A stretch of DNA of 5,844 bases from positions 1-5,844 of the forward strand of contig CAZSOQ010000290.1 in assembly GCA_964608495.1 (NCBI GenBank). The letters run 5' to 3'. The stretch comes from JAKORR01 sp964608495 (GTDB taxonomy: Bacteria; Armatimonadota; Zipacnadia; Zipacnadales; FEN-943). Made by a program: the position numbers and the translations under genes. The notes below the pieces were generated by a model, which had not been told where the DNA came from, made no database searches, and saw only the letters and a list, made by a program, of their open reading frames with translations. This document shows positions 1 through 5,694 of the stretch, one piece after another; within the stretch, counting starts at the first letter, position 1; every line of letters starts with the position of its first letter.

Positions 1-1185
1 CTCGTCCGACCCTCCCACCACTATCACGCCCACCGCGAACCGTGCCCCCCGCAGCATGCCCACGCTCGTCATCAAGTCCTCATCCAGCCCCGGCACCACC
101 AGCAGCGCGGCCAGCTCCCGCGGCCACGCCGGGTGCTCCCGGGCCACCATCTCCGCCATGGTCAACCCCGTGCCCGGCTGCAACCGCGCCAGCGCTCCCA
201 AGACCAGCGCCAGCGTCTCCTCCCCGCGCCCGGGAGGCACTCGCACCGGCTCGAAACGCTCCGGCGGCTCGCGCTGCCCCAGCAGCTCCGCGGCCTGCTC
301 GCGGTTCCGCGCATCCAGCTCCGACGGCCACGCTTCGATCATCCGCGCCCCGTCCAGTCCGTTGCTGATCAGCCCGAACTCCTGGTTGCGGTCCCGTAGG
401 TGGGCGGCCACGCTCGCCGCCGTCGTCACCGCCACTTCCCCCAGCTCTTCGCGCTCGCCCTGCCACGAGGCCGAGTGGAAGTCCAGGATGATCGTCGCCC
501 CCTGCAGCACCGCCGGCTCGTACACGCGCGAGTGGAGCCGTCCCGTGTGGGCCGTGGCCTTCCAGTGGATCCTCCGCAGCGGGTCCCCCCGCCGGTACTC
601 CCGCACGCCTGCCGGCCGCGTGGGATCGTCCAGCAGGGCGAAGGGCACCCGCACCTCGGCCACCGGCCGCGACGTCGGCACCAGCAGCTTCCCTATCGGC
701 ACCGGCCTCGGCCGTACGGTCAGGTAGTGCAGCGGCCCTCTCGCCACGTACCGCCGCAGCATCCCGAAGTAGTCGCCCGTCTCGGCGAACAGCGGCCCCA
801 CGCGGAAGTAGCCCCGCCGCGAGCACAGTATCTGGTACTCCAGCTTCAGCTCGCGCCCCGGCATCAACCACGTCAGCTCCCCTCGTACCCCCGACGTGTC
901 CGTCTTCGGCAGCACCAGGTCCTCCACCAGCAGCCACGCCACCGGCAGCGCCCCGCCGTTCTCTATCCTCACCCGCACGTCCACTCTCTGGCCGATGTCC
1001 ACTTCCCGGGCCGAGCAATGCCGCTCGATGGTCAGCCACCGGAACGAGGGATAGGTCATCAGCCACGCCACGCCCACCGAGGCCAGGGCCACGTAGAAGA
1101 CGAAGGCCCAGTAGCCGCCCAGGGCCAGCAGCGCGAGGAACAGCGCGATGACGACCGAGGTGATGATCAGTCGGCGCTGGCGCAT
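1..1185 (-). CDS. DUF58 domain protein (3' end outside window)
   Basis: The minus frame from the ATG at 1185 is open to the window edge (395 codons, no stop), so the C-terminus is missing. Residues 6-22 and 25-44 form two hydrophobic helices that anchor the N-terminus in the membrane. A beta-rich stretch follows (about 50-165), then the DUF58 signature at 193-223, which includes GVREYRRGDPLRRIHWKATA. Residues 231-240 (IILDFHSASW) sit where a vWA-like MIDAS would start, but the spacing is D-x-x-S-x-S, not D-x-S-x-S. DUF58 proteins are partners of MoxR ATPases, and a MoxR gene lies just upstream. Their exact role is poorly defined; surface or envelope-complex assembly and chaperone-like activity have been proposed. 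Wobble positions are mostly G. AGAAGG abuts the ATG, too close for a normal Shine-Dalgarno, and the frame stays open upstream past 1260. The ATG is preferred because it gives a typical DUF58 N-terminus. Confidence 0.9.
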   Translation of the reverse strand, partial: MRQRRLIITSVVIALFLALLALGGYWAFVFYVALASVGVAWLMTYPSFRWLTIERHCSAREVDIGQRVDVRVRIENGGALPVAWLLVEDLVLPKTDTSGVRGELTWLMPGRELKLEYQILCSRRGYFRVGPLFAETGDYFGMLRRYVARGPLHYLTVRPRPVPIGKLLVPTSRPVAEVRVPFALLDDPTRPAGVREYRRGDPLRRIHWKATAHTGRLHSRVYEPAVLQGATIILDFHSASWQGEREELGEVAVTTAASVAAHLRDRNQEFGLISNGLDGARMIEAWPSELDARNREQAAELLGQREPPERFEPVRVPPGRGEETLALVLGALARLQPGTGLTMAEMVAREHPAWPRELAALLVVPGLDEDLMTSVGMLRGARFAVGVIVVGGSDE

Positions 1186-1308
1186 CCTTCTCAGCTCGCC
1201 ACGAGGTCCGTGAGCCCGGGCCGGCCGCCCGGCCCTGAGCCGCCCAACTCCGCCTATTGATGGGTTCGGTACCGCTGATACCGGCGACAAGGCTTTCTGG
1301 TGGAGGGA

Positions 1309-1357
1309 GTGCGGGGGAGGCCCCTCTTGGCGTTTGAAAGAGGGGTCTCCCCCGCGC
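1309..1357. repeat. 20-bp near-perfect inverted repeat in the moxR-DUF58 gap
   Basis: Arms 1309-1328 and 1338-1357 pair over 20 bp around a 9-nt loop (GGCGTTTGA). The core arms are GGGGGAGGCCCCTCTT and AAGAGGGGTCTCCCCC. The only two non-Watson-Crick positions (1310/1356 and 1320/1346) are G-U pairs in a plus-sense RNA but A-C mismatches in a minus-sense RNA, which is the direction of the flanking genes. The minus-strand sequence after the stem (TCCCTCC) is not a U tract, so it is not a standard terminator for moxR. It could be a REP/MITE-like dispersed palindrome or an intercistronic RNA-processing or stability element. The rest of the 190-nt gap (1186-1375) shows no gene I can support. Confidence 0.8.
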
Positions 1358-1375
1358 ACCTGTGAGTCGTCCAGG

Positions 1376-2341
1376 CTAAGCCTTGGACGCCGGCCGCGGC
1401 GCCGGCACGCTCTCCAGCACCTGCTCCACGATGTCCCCCTGCTGCTGGCCCCGCAGCCGGCTCTCGGCGCTCACTATCAGGCGGTGGGGCAACACGTACC
1501 ATGCCAGGTACTTCACATCGTCCGGCGTCACATAGCCCCGCCCGGACGTCGCCGCCATCGCCTGCCCCGCGCGGTACAGCGCCAGGCTCGCCCGCGGGCT
1601 GGCCCCCAGCGCCAGGTCGGGGTGGCTCCGGGTCGCATGCACGATCCGCACGACGTACTGTCTGACGGCCTCGTGAACCCTCACCGACCGCACCGCCTGC
1701 TGGGCCACCAGGACGTCCGCCGGCGCCGCCACTGCCTGCAGCACCTCGATCGGGTGCCGGTCCCGCAGCAGTTCGAGCATCTCGTTCTCCGCCGCGAACC
1801 CCGGGTACCCCACCGTCAGCTTCATGAGAAACCTGTCGAGCTGTGCTTCCGGCAGGGGAAAGGTGCCCTCGAATTCGATGGGATTCTGCGTCGCCATCAC
1901 CATGAAGGGCCGCGGCAGCTCGAAGGTGTGTCCGTCCACGCTCACCTGACGCTCCGCCATGGCCTCCAGCAGGGCCGACTGCGCCCGCGGCGTCGCCCGG
2001 TTGATCTCATCCGCGAGCAGAATGTTGTGGATCACCGGCCCCGGCCGGAACTGGAACTCCGACGTCTTCTGGTCGAACACGAACACGCCCGTGGTGTCCG
2101 ACGGCAGCAGGTCCGGCGTGCACTGCAGCCTCGAGAAGCTGCAGCCCAGCGAGATCGCCAGGCTGCGCGCCAGCATCGTCTTCGCCACGCCCGGCACGTC
2201 CTCGAAGAGCACGTGCCCATCGGACAGCAGGGCGCATACGGCCAGCCTGATCACGTCCCGCTTCCCCACCACCACGCGCTCCACATTCCCTATCAGGCGC
2301 CCGGCGAGGTCGGTTACCGGCTTCACGTCAGGCTGTGACAT
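1376..2341 (-). CDS. MoxR-family AAA+ ATPase
   Basis: This complete 321-residue protein has the usual MoxR length. In order it shows an N-terminal helical segment ending in VVVGKRDVI (23-31); Walker A at 47-55 (EDVPGVAKT, Lys54); Walker B at 107-112 (ILLADE); sensor 1 in MATQNP (149-154, Asn153); an arginine-finger candidate Arg170 in the LDRF motif; and a sensor 2 candidate Arg250 in SPRAS, within the C-terminal lid. It should be a cytoplasmic ATP-driven chaperone-like remodeller. MoxR proteins act with DUF58 and vWA proteins to mature or activate other complexes, and a DUF58 gene follows 190 nt downstream on the same strand. The target cannot be told from here. The ATG at 2341 gives the normal family N-terminus. 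No Shine-Dalgarno precedes it, and an extended -10 element lies only 10 nt upstream. Confidence 0.96.
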   Translation of the reverse strand: MSQPDVKPVTDLAGRLIGNVERVVVGKRDVIRLAVCALLSDGHVLFEDVPGVAKTMLARSLAISLGCSFSRLQCTPDLLPSDTTGVFVFDQKTSEFQFRPGPVIHNILLADEINRATPRAQSALLEAMAERQVSVDGHTFELPRPFMVMATQNPIEFEGTFPLPEAQLDRFLMKLTVGYPGFAAENEMLELLRDRHPIEVLQAVAAPADVLVAQQAVRSVRVHEAVRQYVVRIVHATRSHPDLALGASPRASLALYRAGQAMAATSGRGYVTPDDVKYLAWYVLPHRLIVSAESRLRGQQQGDIVEQVLESVPAPRPASKA

Positions 2342-2351
2342 GACGCGCTAT

Positions 2352-2360
2352 AGTATACCA
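2352..2360 (-). promoter_or_regulatory. Extended -10 promoter of moxR, probably leaderless
   Basis: On the minus strand TGGTATACT is an extended -10 element (TGn plus TATACT, 5 of 6 matches to TATAAT). No good -35 lies 16-18 nt upstream, as is common when the TGn element is present. The box ends 10 nt before the moxR ATG, so transcription would start only a few bases from the start codon, and no Shine-Dalgarno is visible. Confidence 0.55.
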
Positions 2361-2397
2361 GACCTGTGGCTTACTCGGCCCGCTCCTCCCGGCCCGA

Positions 2398-2426
2398 TTG
2401 GCGCGCCCGGGGCGAATGGCTATAAT
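2398..2426 (+). promoter_or_regulatory. Sigma-70-type promoter of the three-gene membrane cassette
   Basis: TTGGCG (2398-2403), a 17-nt spacer and a perfect TATAAT (2421-2426) form a strong sigma-70-like promoter. The expected start near 2433 leaves a GC-rich leader of about 43 nt before the TTG start at 2476. It is divergent from the moxR promoter, with the two -10 boxes about 63 bp apart, so a regulator bound between them could affect both directions. Confidence 0.7.
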
Positions 2427-2451
2427 GCCTCGCGCGCGACCCGGGCAACCG

Positions 2452-2467
2452 GCCCGCGGCGGGCGGA
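2452..2467 (+). promoter_or_regulatory. Shine-Dalgarno of the first cassette gene, overlapped by a small stem-loop
   Basis: GGCGGA (2462-2467) lies 8 nt before the TTG at 2476 and supports that start. GCCCG (2452-2456) can pair with CGGGC (2460-2464) across a 3-nt loop, which would cover part of the Shine-Dalgarno. The stem is only 5 bp in very GC-rich sequence, so a regulatory role is speculative. Confidence 0.35.
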
Positions 2468-2475
2468 CATGACAA

Positions 2476-3102
2476 TTGCGCTTGCAGATCCCGCTGCTCA
2501 TAACCCTGATCGTCGGCCTGTTCATGCTGGGGCAGTTCTTCGTGCCCCACAAGACCGGCGAGGAGATCTACGACGCCCTGCTGGTCTGGGCCCGCATCAT
2601 CGGCGCCTTCGCCCTCGTCCTCGGCATCGGCAGCCTCTTCCAGCGCCACGTCGCCAACATCCGCAGGCGCCGTCCCGAGTGGGGCTATAGTGTCGTCACC
2701 CTCGTCAGCTTCGCCGTCATGGTCGTCCTCGGCCTCTGGTGGGGCAAGGACGAGGGCACTCCCTTCGACTGGCTCTTCATCAACGTCCAGGTCCCCCTGG
2801 ACGCCACCATGTTCTCCCTGCTCGCCTTCTTCGTCGCCTCCGCCGCCTACCGCAGCTTCCGCGCCCGATCCCCCGAGGCCACTCTCCTGCTCCTCTCCGC
2901 GGTCGTCGTCATGCTCGGCCGCGTTCCCGTGGGCGAATCCCTGTCCCACAAGCTTCCCGCCGCCACCGAGTGGATCATGAGCGTCCCCACCGTCGCGGCC
3001 AAGCGCGGCATCCTCCTCGGCGTCGCCCTCGGCGCCATCGCCACCTCCTTCCGCATCATCGTCGGCATCGAGCGCGGCCACCTGGGAGGCGAATCCCGGT
3101 GA
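2476..3102 (+). CDS. Six-helix membrane protein of unknown function (cassette gene 1)
   Basis: This 208-residue protein is largely hydrophobic, with probable membrane segments at about 5-23, 34-55, 71-89, 106-124, 134-150 and 176-196. Basic loops (57-67, RHVANIRRRRP; 125-131) suggest cytoplasmic faces after helices 2 and 4. The segment PLDATMFSLLAFF (107-119) looks like a family signature. I see no enzymatic motif or transporter signature and cannot name a function. The frame is closed by TGA at 2470-2472, so TTG at 2476, with GGCGGA 8 nt upstream, is the best start. ATG at 2524 would cut the first helix in half. It is the first gene after a strong promoter. Its TGA overlaps a GTG (GTGA) that could start a 24-codon bridging ORF. 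Wobble bases are mostly C, as in the other two cassette genes. Confidence 0.85.
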   Translation: MRLQIPLLITLIVGLFMLGQFFVPHKTGEEIYDALLVWARIIGAFALVLGIGSLFQRHVANIRRRRPEWGYSVVTLVSFAVMVVLGLWWGKDEGTPFDWLFINVQVPLDATMFSLLAFFVASAAYRSFRARSPEATLLLLSAVVVMLGRVPVGESLSHKLPAATEWIMSVPTVAAKRGILLGVALGAIATSFRIIVGIERGHLGGESR

Positions 3103-3173
3103 CCCTCCCCTGCGCCCTTCCTTCCCACGCGCGGCCCTCGCCGGCCTGCCCCGACCCGGGCGGTGACCGCTGA
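3099..3173 (+). CDS. Possible 24-codon bridging ORF between cassette genes 1 and 2
   Basis: A GTG at 3099 overlaps the gene 1 stop (GTGA), and its reading frame ends in TGA at 3171-3173, overlapping the gene 2 ATG (TGATG). A full GGGAGG (3084-3089) lies 9 nt before the GTG. The peptide would be proline-rich (begins MTLPCALPSHARPSP). The layout fits translational coupling, where ribosomes leaving gene 1 reinitiate, cross the gap and reach gene 2. It may equally be chance in GC-rich DNA. The peptide resembles nothing I recognise. Confidence 0.25.
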   Translation: MTLPCALPSHARPSPACPDPGGDR

Positions 3174-3991
3174 TGTGGCACCGCATGATGCGCCTTGACC
3201 GCCGCTGGATCTTCCTCACCGTCGCCCTCATCGTGACCGTGCCCTTCATCTTCCAGTGGGCTCTGCCCCCCGGCTCCGTCTCGCCTCCCACCAGGGCCCT
3301 GTACGACTTCCTCGAGAAGCTCCCGCCCGGCTCGCCCGTCATGATAAGCTTCGACTACGGCCCCGCCTCCATGCCCGAGCTTCAGCCCATGGCCGAGGCC
3401 CTGGCCCGCCACGCCCTCAAGCGCAAGCTGCGCCTCATGGGCATCGCCCTGTGGCCCCAGGGCACCATGCTCTGCCAGCAGGCCTTCACCACCGCCGCCG
3501 AGGGCACGGGCGCCCGCGAAGGCCACGAGTGGGTCAACCTCGGCTACAAGCCCGGCGCGCTTTCCGTCATCCTCGGCCTCGGCACCGACATCACCCAGGT
3601 CTACCGCGCCGACCATCGCGAGGTACCCCTGCGCGACCTGCCCATCATGGCCGGCGTCCGCAGCTACGACGACATCGGCCTGGTCATTGACCTCGCTGCT
3701 GGCATGACCCCCGGCGACTGGGTCCGCTTCGCCCAGTCGCGCTTCGGTCAGGCCCTCGGCATCGGCTGCACCGCCGTCATGGCCACCGACATCTATCCCT
3801 ACCTGCAGAGCAAACAGGTCATCGGCGTCCTCAACGGCCTCAAGGGCGCCGCCGAGTACGAGAGCGTCACCAACCACACCGGCCGCGCTTCCCTGGGCAT
3901 GACCAGCCAGTCCATCGCCCACCTCGCCATCATCTTCTTCGTCCTCATCGGCAACATCGGCTACTTCGCCAGCCGCGGGAGGCGCCGCTGA
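3173..3991 (+). CDS. Bitopic membrane protein with extracytoplasmic alpha/beta domain, unknown function (cassette gene 2)
   Basis: This 272-residue protein has a basic N-terminus (MWHRMMRLDRRW), a hydrophobic helix at 12-30, a roughly 215-residue soluble region, a second helix at 247-266 and a basic tail (RGRRR). The positive-inside rule places both ends in the cytoplasm and the central domain outside. That domain alternates predicted strands and helices: strand VMISFDY (56-62), helix 67-84, strand LRLMGIAL (86-93), then VILGLGTDI (132-140) and IGLVIDLAAG (168-177). This suggests a Rossmann-like alpha/beta fold. I recognise no catalytic motif; a ligand-binding or scaffold role is inference. 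GGTGA lies 6 nt before the ATG at 3173; ATGs at 3185 and 3188 are alternatives. Gene 3 starts 2 nt after the stop, so the two are surely cotranscribed. Confidence 0.87.
   Translation: MWHRMMRLDRRWIFLTVALIVTVPFIFQWALPPGSVSPPTRALYDFLEKLPPGSPVMISFDYGPASMPELQPMAEALARHALKRKLRLMGIALWPQGTMLCQQAFTTAAEGTGAREGHEWVNLGYKPGALSVILGLGTDITQVYRADHREVPLRDLPIMAGVRSYDDIGLVIDLAAGMTPGDWVRFAQSRFGQALGIGCTAVMATDIYPYLQSKQVIGVLNGLKGAAEYESVTNHTGRASLGMTSQSIAHLAIIFFVLIGNIGYFASRGRRR
3977..3982 (+). promoter_or_regulatory. Shine-Dalgarno supporting the GTG start of cassette gene 3
   Basis: GGGAGG lies inside the 3' end of gene 2 and 11 nt before the GTG at 3994. The same GGGAGGCG string occurs near the end of gene 1 before the bridging ORF's GTG, which suggests a shared way of coupling translation in this operon. 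Confidence 0.6.
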
Positions 3992-3993
3992 CC

Positions 3994-4728
3994 GTGCCCG
4001 ACGCGGTGCCCGCCCCCGATGCCCTGCCGCCGCTCGCCCAGCTCCTCGGCCTCTGGGTCGCCGCCTTCCTCACCCTCGCCATCTTCAGCTTCCTCTACGG
4101 CGACAACCCGCTGTACAAGCTCGCCGAGCACATCTTCGTCGGCGTGTCCGCAGGCTACGGCGTCGTCATCGTCTACTACGAGGCCTTCCTCTCCGACCTC
4201 ATCAACCCCCTCTTCAGACCCGAGAAGGCCAGTCTCGACCACCCCAACTACTGGCTGCTCATCCCCGGCATCCTCGGGCTGATGATTCTCGGCCGCTTCA
4301 TCCCTCGCTACGACTGGCTCTCGCGCTGGCCCATCGCCTTCGTCATCGGCCTGGGCGCCGGCGCCACCATCCCCAGCACCATGCAGGCCGACATCATCAT
4401 CCAGCTCCGCGAGACCATCGCACCCCTCTGGGCCCCGGCCCCCGGCCAGTCCCTCGCCCTCGCCGCCTGGGTCAGCTTCAGCAGGCTCGTCCTCGCCGCC
4501 GGCGTCATCTGCACCCTCAGCTACTTCTACTTCTCCCTGCCTCACCGCGGCGCCCTCGCCCTTACCTCCCGCGTGGGTGTCGGCTTCCTCATGGTCGCCT
4601 TCGGCGCAGGCTTCGGTAATACCGTCATGGCCCGCCTTTCTCTCCTCATCGGCCGCGTCCAGTTTATCCGTTACGACTGGTGGCCCACGGTCGGTCCCCT
4701 CCTGCGGCGAATCCTCGATCACTTTTGA
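3994..4728 (+). CDS. Polytopic membrane protein of unknown function (cassette gene 3)
   Basis: This 244-residue hydrophobic protein starts at GTG, 2 nt after the gene 2 stop, with GGGAGG 11 nt upstream. Probable membrane segments are at about 15-34, 45-63, 86-101, 112-128, 160-180 and 194-222 (the last could be one long or two short helices). Notable polar residues near the membrane occur in YGDNPLYKLAEHIFVG (35-50), where Asp, Lys, Glu and His lie at the start of helix 2, and in GNTVMARLSLLIGR (208-221). I know of no enzyme or transporter with these motifs and assign no function. With genes 1 and 2 it probably forms a membrane complex in which this protein and gene 1 are the embedded parts and gene 2 supplies the outside domain. 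No hairpin terminator follows, so some read-through into the regulator gene is possible. Confidence 0.87.
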   Translation: MPDAVPAPDALPPLAQLLGLWVAAFLTLAIFSFLYGDNPLYKLAEHIFVGVSAGYGVVIVYYEAFLSDLINPLFRPEKASLDHPNYWLLIPGILGLMILGRFIPRYDWLSRWPIAFVIGLGAGATIPSTMQADIIIQLRETIAPLWAPAPGQSLALAAWVSFSRLVLAAGVICTLSYFYFSLPHRGALALTSRVGVGFLMVAFGAGFGNTVMARLSLLIGRVQFIRYDWWPTVGPLLRRILDHF

Positions 4729-4739
4729 CCGCTGACCCC

Positions 4740-4769
4740 TTGAATACACCCCACCCGGCATGGTATAGT
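4740..4769 (+). promoter_or_regulatory. Extended -10 promoter in the region upstream of the regulator
   Basis: TTGAAT (4740-4745), an 18-nt spacer and TATAGT (4764-4769) preceded by TGG form an extended -10 promoter. The TGGTATA string also occurs at the moxR promoter. The expected start is near 4776, right at the ATG at 4777. It may be a distal promoter of the response regulator or drive a short leader. Confidence 0.45.
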
Positions 4770-4776
4770 CCTCTCT

Positions 4777-4827
4777 ATGCACCTTCCGACTGCCCTCTCA
4801 CCCCGGAGCCGCGTTGTCACACCGTGA
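4777..4827 (+). CDS. Possible 16-codon leaderless leader ORF
   Basis: An ATG at 4777 sits at the expected start site of the 4740-4769 promoter and opens a 16-residue frame (MHLPTALSPRSRVVTP) that ends inside the second arm of the dyad. There is no Shine-Dalgarno, no run of a single amino acid as in attenuator leaders, and nothing recognisable. The position is suggestive, but chance is at least as likely. Confidence 0.12.
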   Translation: MHLPTALSPRSRVVTP

Positions 4828-4829
4828 CA
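4815..4829. promoter_or_regulatory. Dyad TGTCAC-N3-GTGACA, possible operator
   Basis: The sequence is a perfect 6-bp inverted repeat with a 3-nt centre (ACC). It lies 27 nt upstream of the -35 of the regulator promoter and downstream of the other promoter. It could be the site of a dimeric regulator that activates the proximal promoter and blocks the distal one. OmpR-family proteins usually bind direct repeats, so autoregulation through this site is not the obvious reading. A weak RNA hairpin is also possible. Confidence 0.4.
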
Positions 4830-4856
4830 GTGCCACCGGGACCGCGAAAACCCCTT

Positions 4857-4885
4857 TTGACTCAACGGTGAAAGCCTGCTATAGT
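4857..4885 (+). promoter_or_regulatory. Sigma-70-type promoter of the response regulator
   Basis: TTGACT (4857-4862, 5 of 6 consensus matches), a 17-nt spacer and TATAGT (4880-4885, 5 of 6) form the best canonical promoter in the window. The expected start near 4892 gives a leader of about 53 nt before the ATG at 4945. The leader carries the Shine-Dalgarno GTGAGG (4932-4937), 7 nt before the ATG. Confidence 0.75.
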
Positions 4886-4944
4886 CGCCATTGATCGTGG
4901 GCATTGGGTTGCCCGGAATCTATACATGGGAGTGAGGCCAGAAC

Positions 4945-5655
4945 ATGACCGGTGAGAGGAAGAAGATCCTGCTGGTTGAGAGCAACCCGGAAGATGTGCG
5001 GGTCACCTCGGGGTTGCTGGAGGGAGAGGGGTACGAGCTGCAGGTCGCGTCCTCCGGGAGCCAGGCCCTCGCGCTGTTCGACGAGCTGCAGCCCGACCTT
5101 GTCGTCCTCGAGCTCTACCTTCCCGGCGGCCCGGACGGCCTGGAGGTCTGTCGCCAGATCCGGTCCCGGTCCGAAGTACCCATCATGATCGTCACCGCCA
5201 AGAGCGAGGAAGTGGACGTCGTCGTTGGCCTCGAGCTCGGCGCCGACGAGTACGTGGCCAAGCCCTTCCGGTCCAGGGAGCTCGTCGCGCGCGTGCGCGC
5301 CCTGCTCCGCCGGTCGATCATCAGCGAGCGAGCCGCTGCCCAGAAGAAGCACTTGTCTTACCCCGGGCTGGAGATCGACCTTCCCACGCGCACAGTGCTG
5401 GTCGAGGGCGTCGAGGTACACCTCACGCCCAAGGAGTTCGACCTCCTCTTCAAGCTGGCCAGCAACCCGCGCCGCGTCTTCACCCGAGAGGAACTGATCG
5501 AGCAGGTCTGGGGATACTCGACTCCCGGCGGGGACCTCCGGACCGTGGACACCCACGTCAAGCGCCTGCGCAAGAAGGTGCAGGAAGGCCGCGACGTCCC
5601 CTGGTCCCTCGCGACCGTCTGGGGTGTCGGTTACCGCTTCGATGTCGGGCAATAG
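4945..5655 (+). CDS. OmpR/PhoB-family response regulator with atypical receiver
   Basis: This 236-residue protein has the standard length and layout: a receiver domain (6-123) and a winged-helix DNA-binding domain (about 135-234), whose LTPKEFDLL, TREELIEQVWG and VDTHVKRLRKKV segments are typical. It should act as a cytoplasmic DNA-binding regulator. In the receiver the Thr (Thr84, IVTAK) and Lys (Lys106, VAKPF) are present, but the phosphoacceptor Asp is replaced by Glu56 (VVLELYLP), and the acidic pair reads Glu12-Ser13 (LLVESNP), so one Mg-binding acid is lost. Asp-to-Glu can mimic phosphorylation in some regulators, so it may be always active or controlled by binding instead. It has its own promoter, a Shine-Dalgarno (GAGG 7 nt upstream) and a terminator, with no adjacent kinase. 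The G/C wobble bias is less one-sided than in the neighbours. Confidence 0.95.
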   Translation: MTGERKKILLVESNPEDVRVTSGLLEGEGYELQVASSGSQALALFDELQPDLVVLELYLPGGPDGLEVCRQIRSRSEVPIMIVTAKSEEVDVVVGLELGADEYVAKPFRSRELVARVRALLRRSIISERAAAQKKHLSYPGLEIDLPTRTVLVEGVEVHLTPKEFDLLFKLASNPRRVFTREELIEQVWGYSTPGGDLRTVDTHVKRLRKKVQEGRDVPWSLATVWGVGYRFDVGQ

Positions 5656-5694
5656 GCGCCAGCAACTGGCCATCTTGACCTGATTCTGCTGGCC

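Noticed and set aside
1267..1274. Palindrome CGGTACCG in the moxR-DUF58 gap
   Set aside because: It is only 8 bp with no flanking symmetry or nearby promoter, which is expected by chance.
1254..1502. Minus-strand open frame between moxR and the DUF58 gene
   Set aside because: It overlaps the 3' end of moxR out of frame, runs through the palindrome and has no recognisable protein features.
80..2338. Open frames at 80-1066 (minus), 400-1260 (plus) and 1334-2338 (plus)
   Set aside because: They overlap the DUF58 and MoxR genes in other frames and have low-complexity Arg/Pro/Ala/Gly composition, while the chosen frames carry clear family motifs.
2686..2691. TATAGT inside cassette gene 1 as an internal promoter
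   Set aside because: There is no -35-like hexamer at suitable spacing and no TGn element; it is simply a Tyr-Ser codon pair.
2371..4782. Long minus-strand open frames opposite the membrane cassette (2371-3342, 3056-3922, 3961-4782)
   Set aside because: They are rich in Gly, Asp, Glu and Ala with no fold-like pattern. They mirror the C-rich wobble of the real genes on the other strand, a common artefact in high-GC DNA.
4815..4829. Dyad as a CRP/FNR-type site
   Set aside because: CRP sites have TGTGA-N6-TCACA; here the arms and 3-nt spacing differ, so only an unspecified operator is proposed.
5658..5693. Inverted repeat GCCAGCA / TGCTGGC after the regulator stop
   Set aside because: A 7-bp stem with a 22-nt loop and no U tract is too weak to call; the real terminator lies further on.
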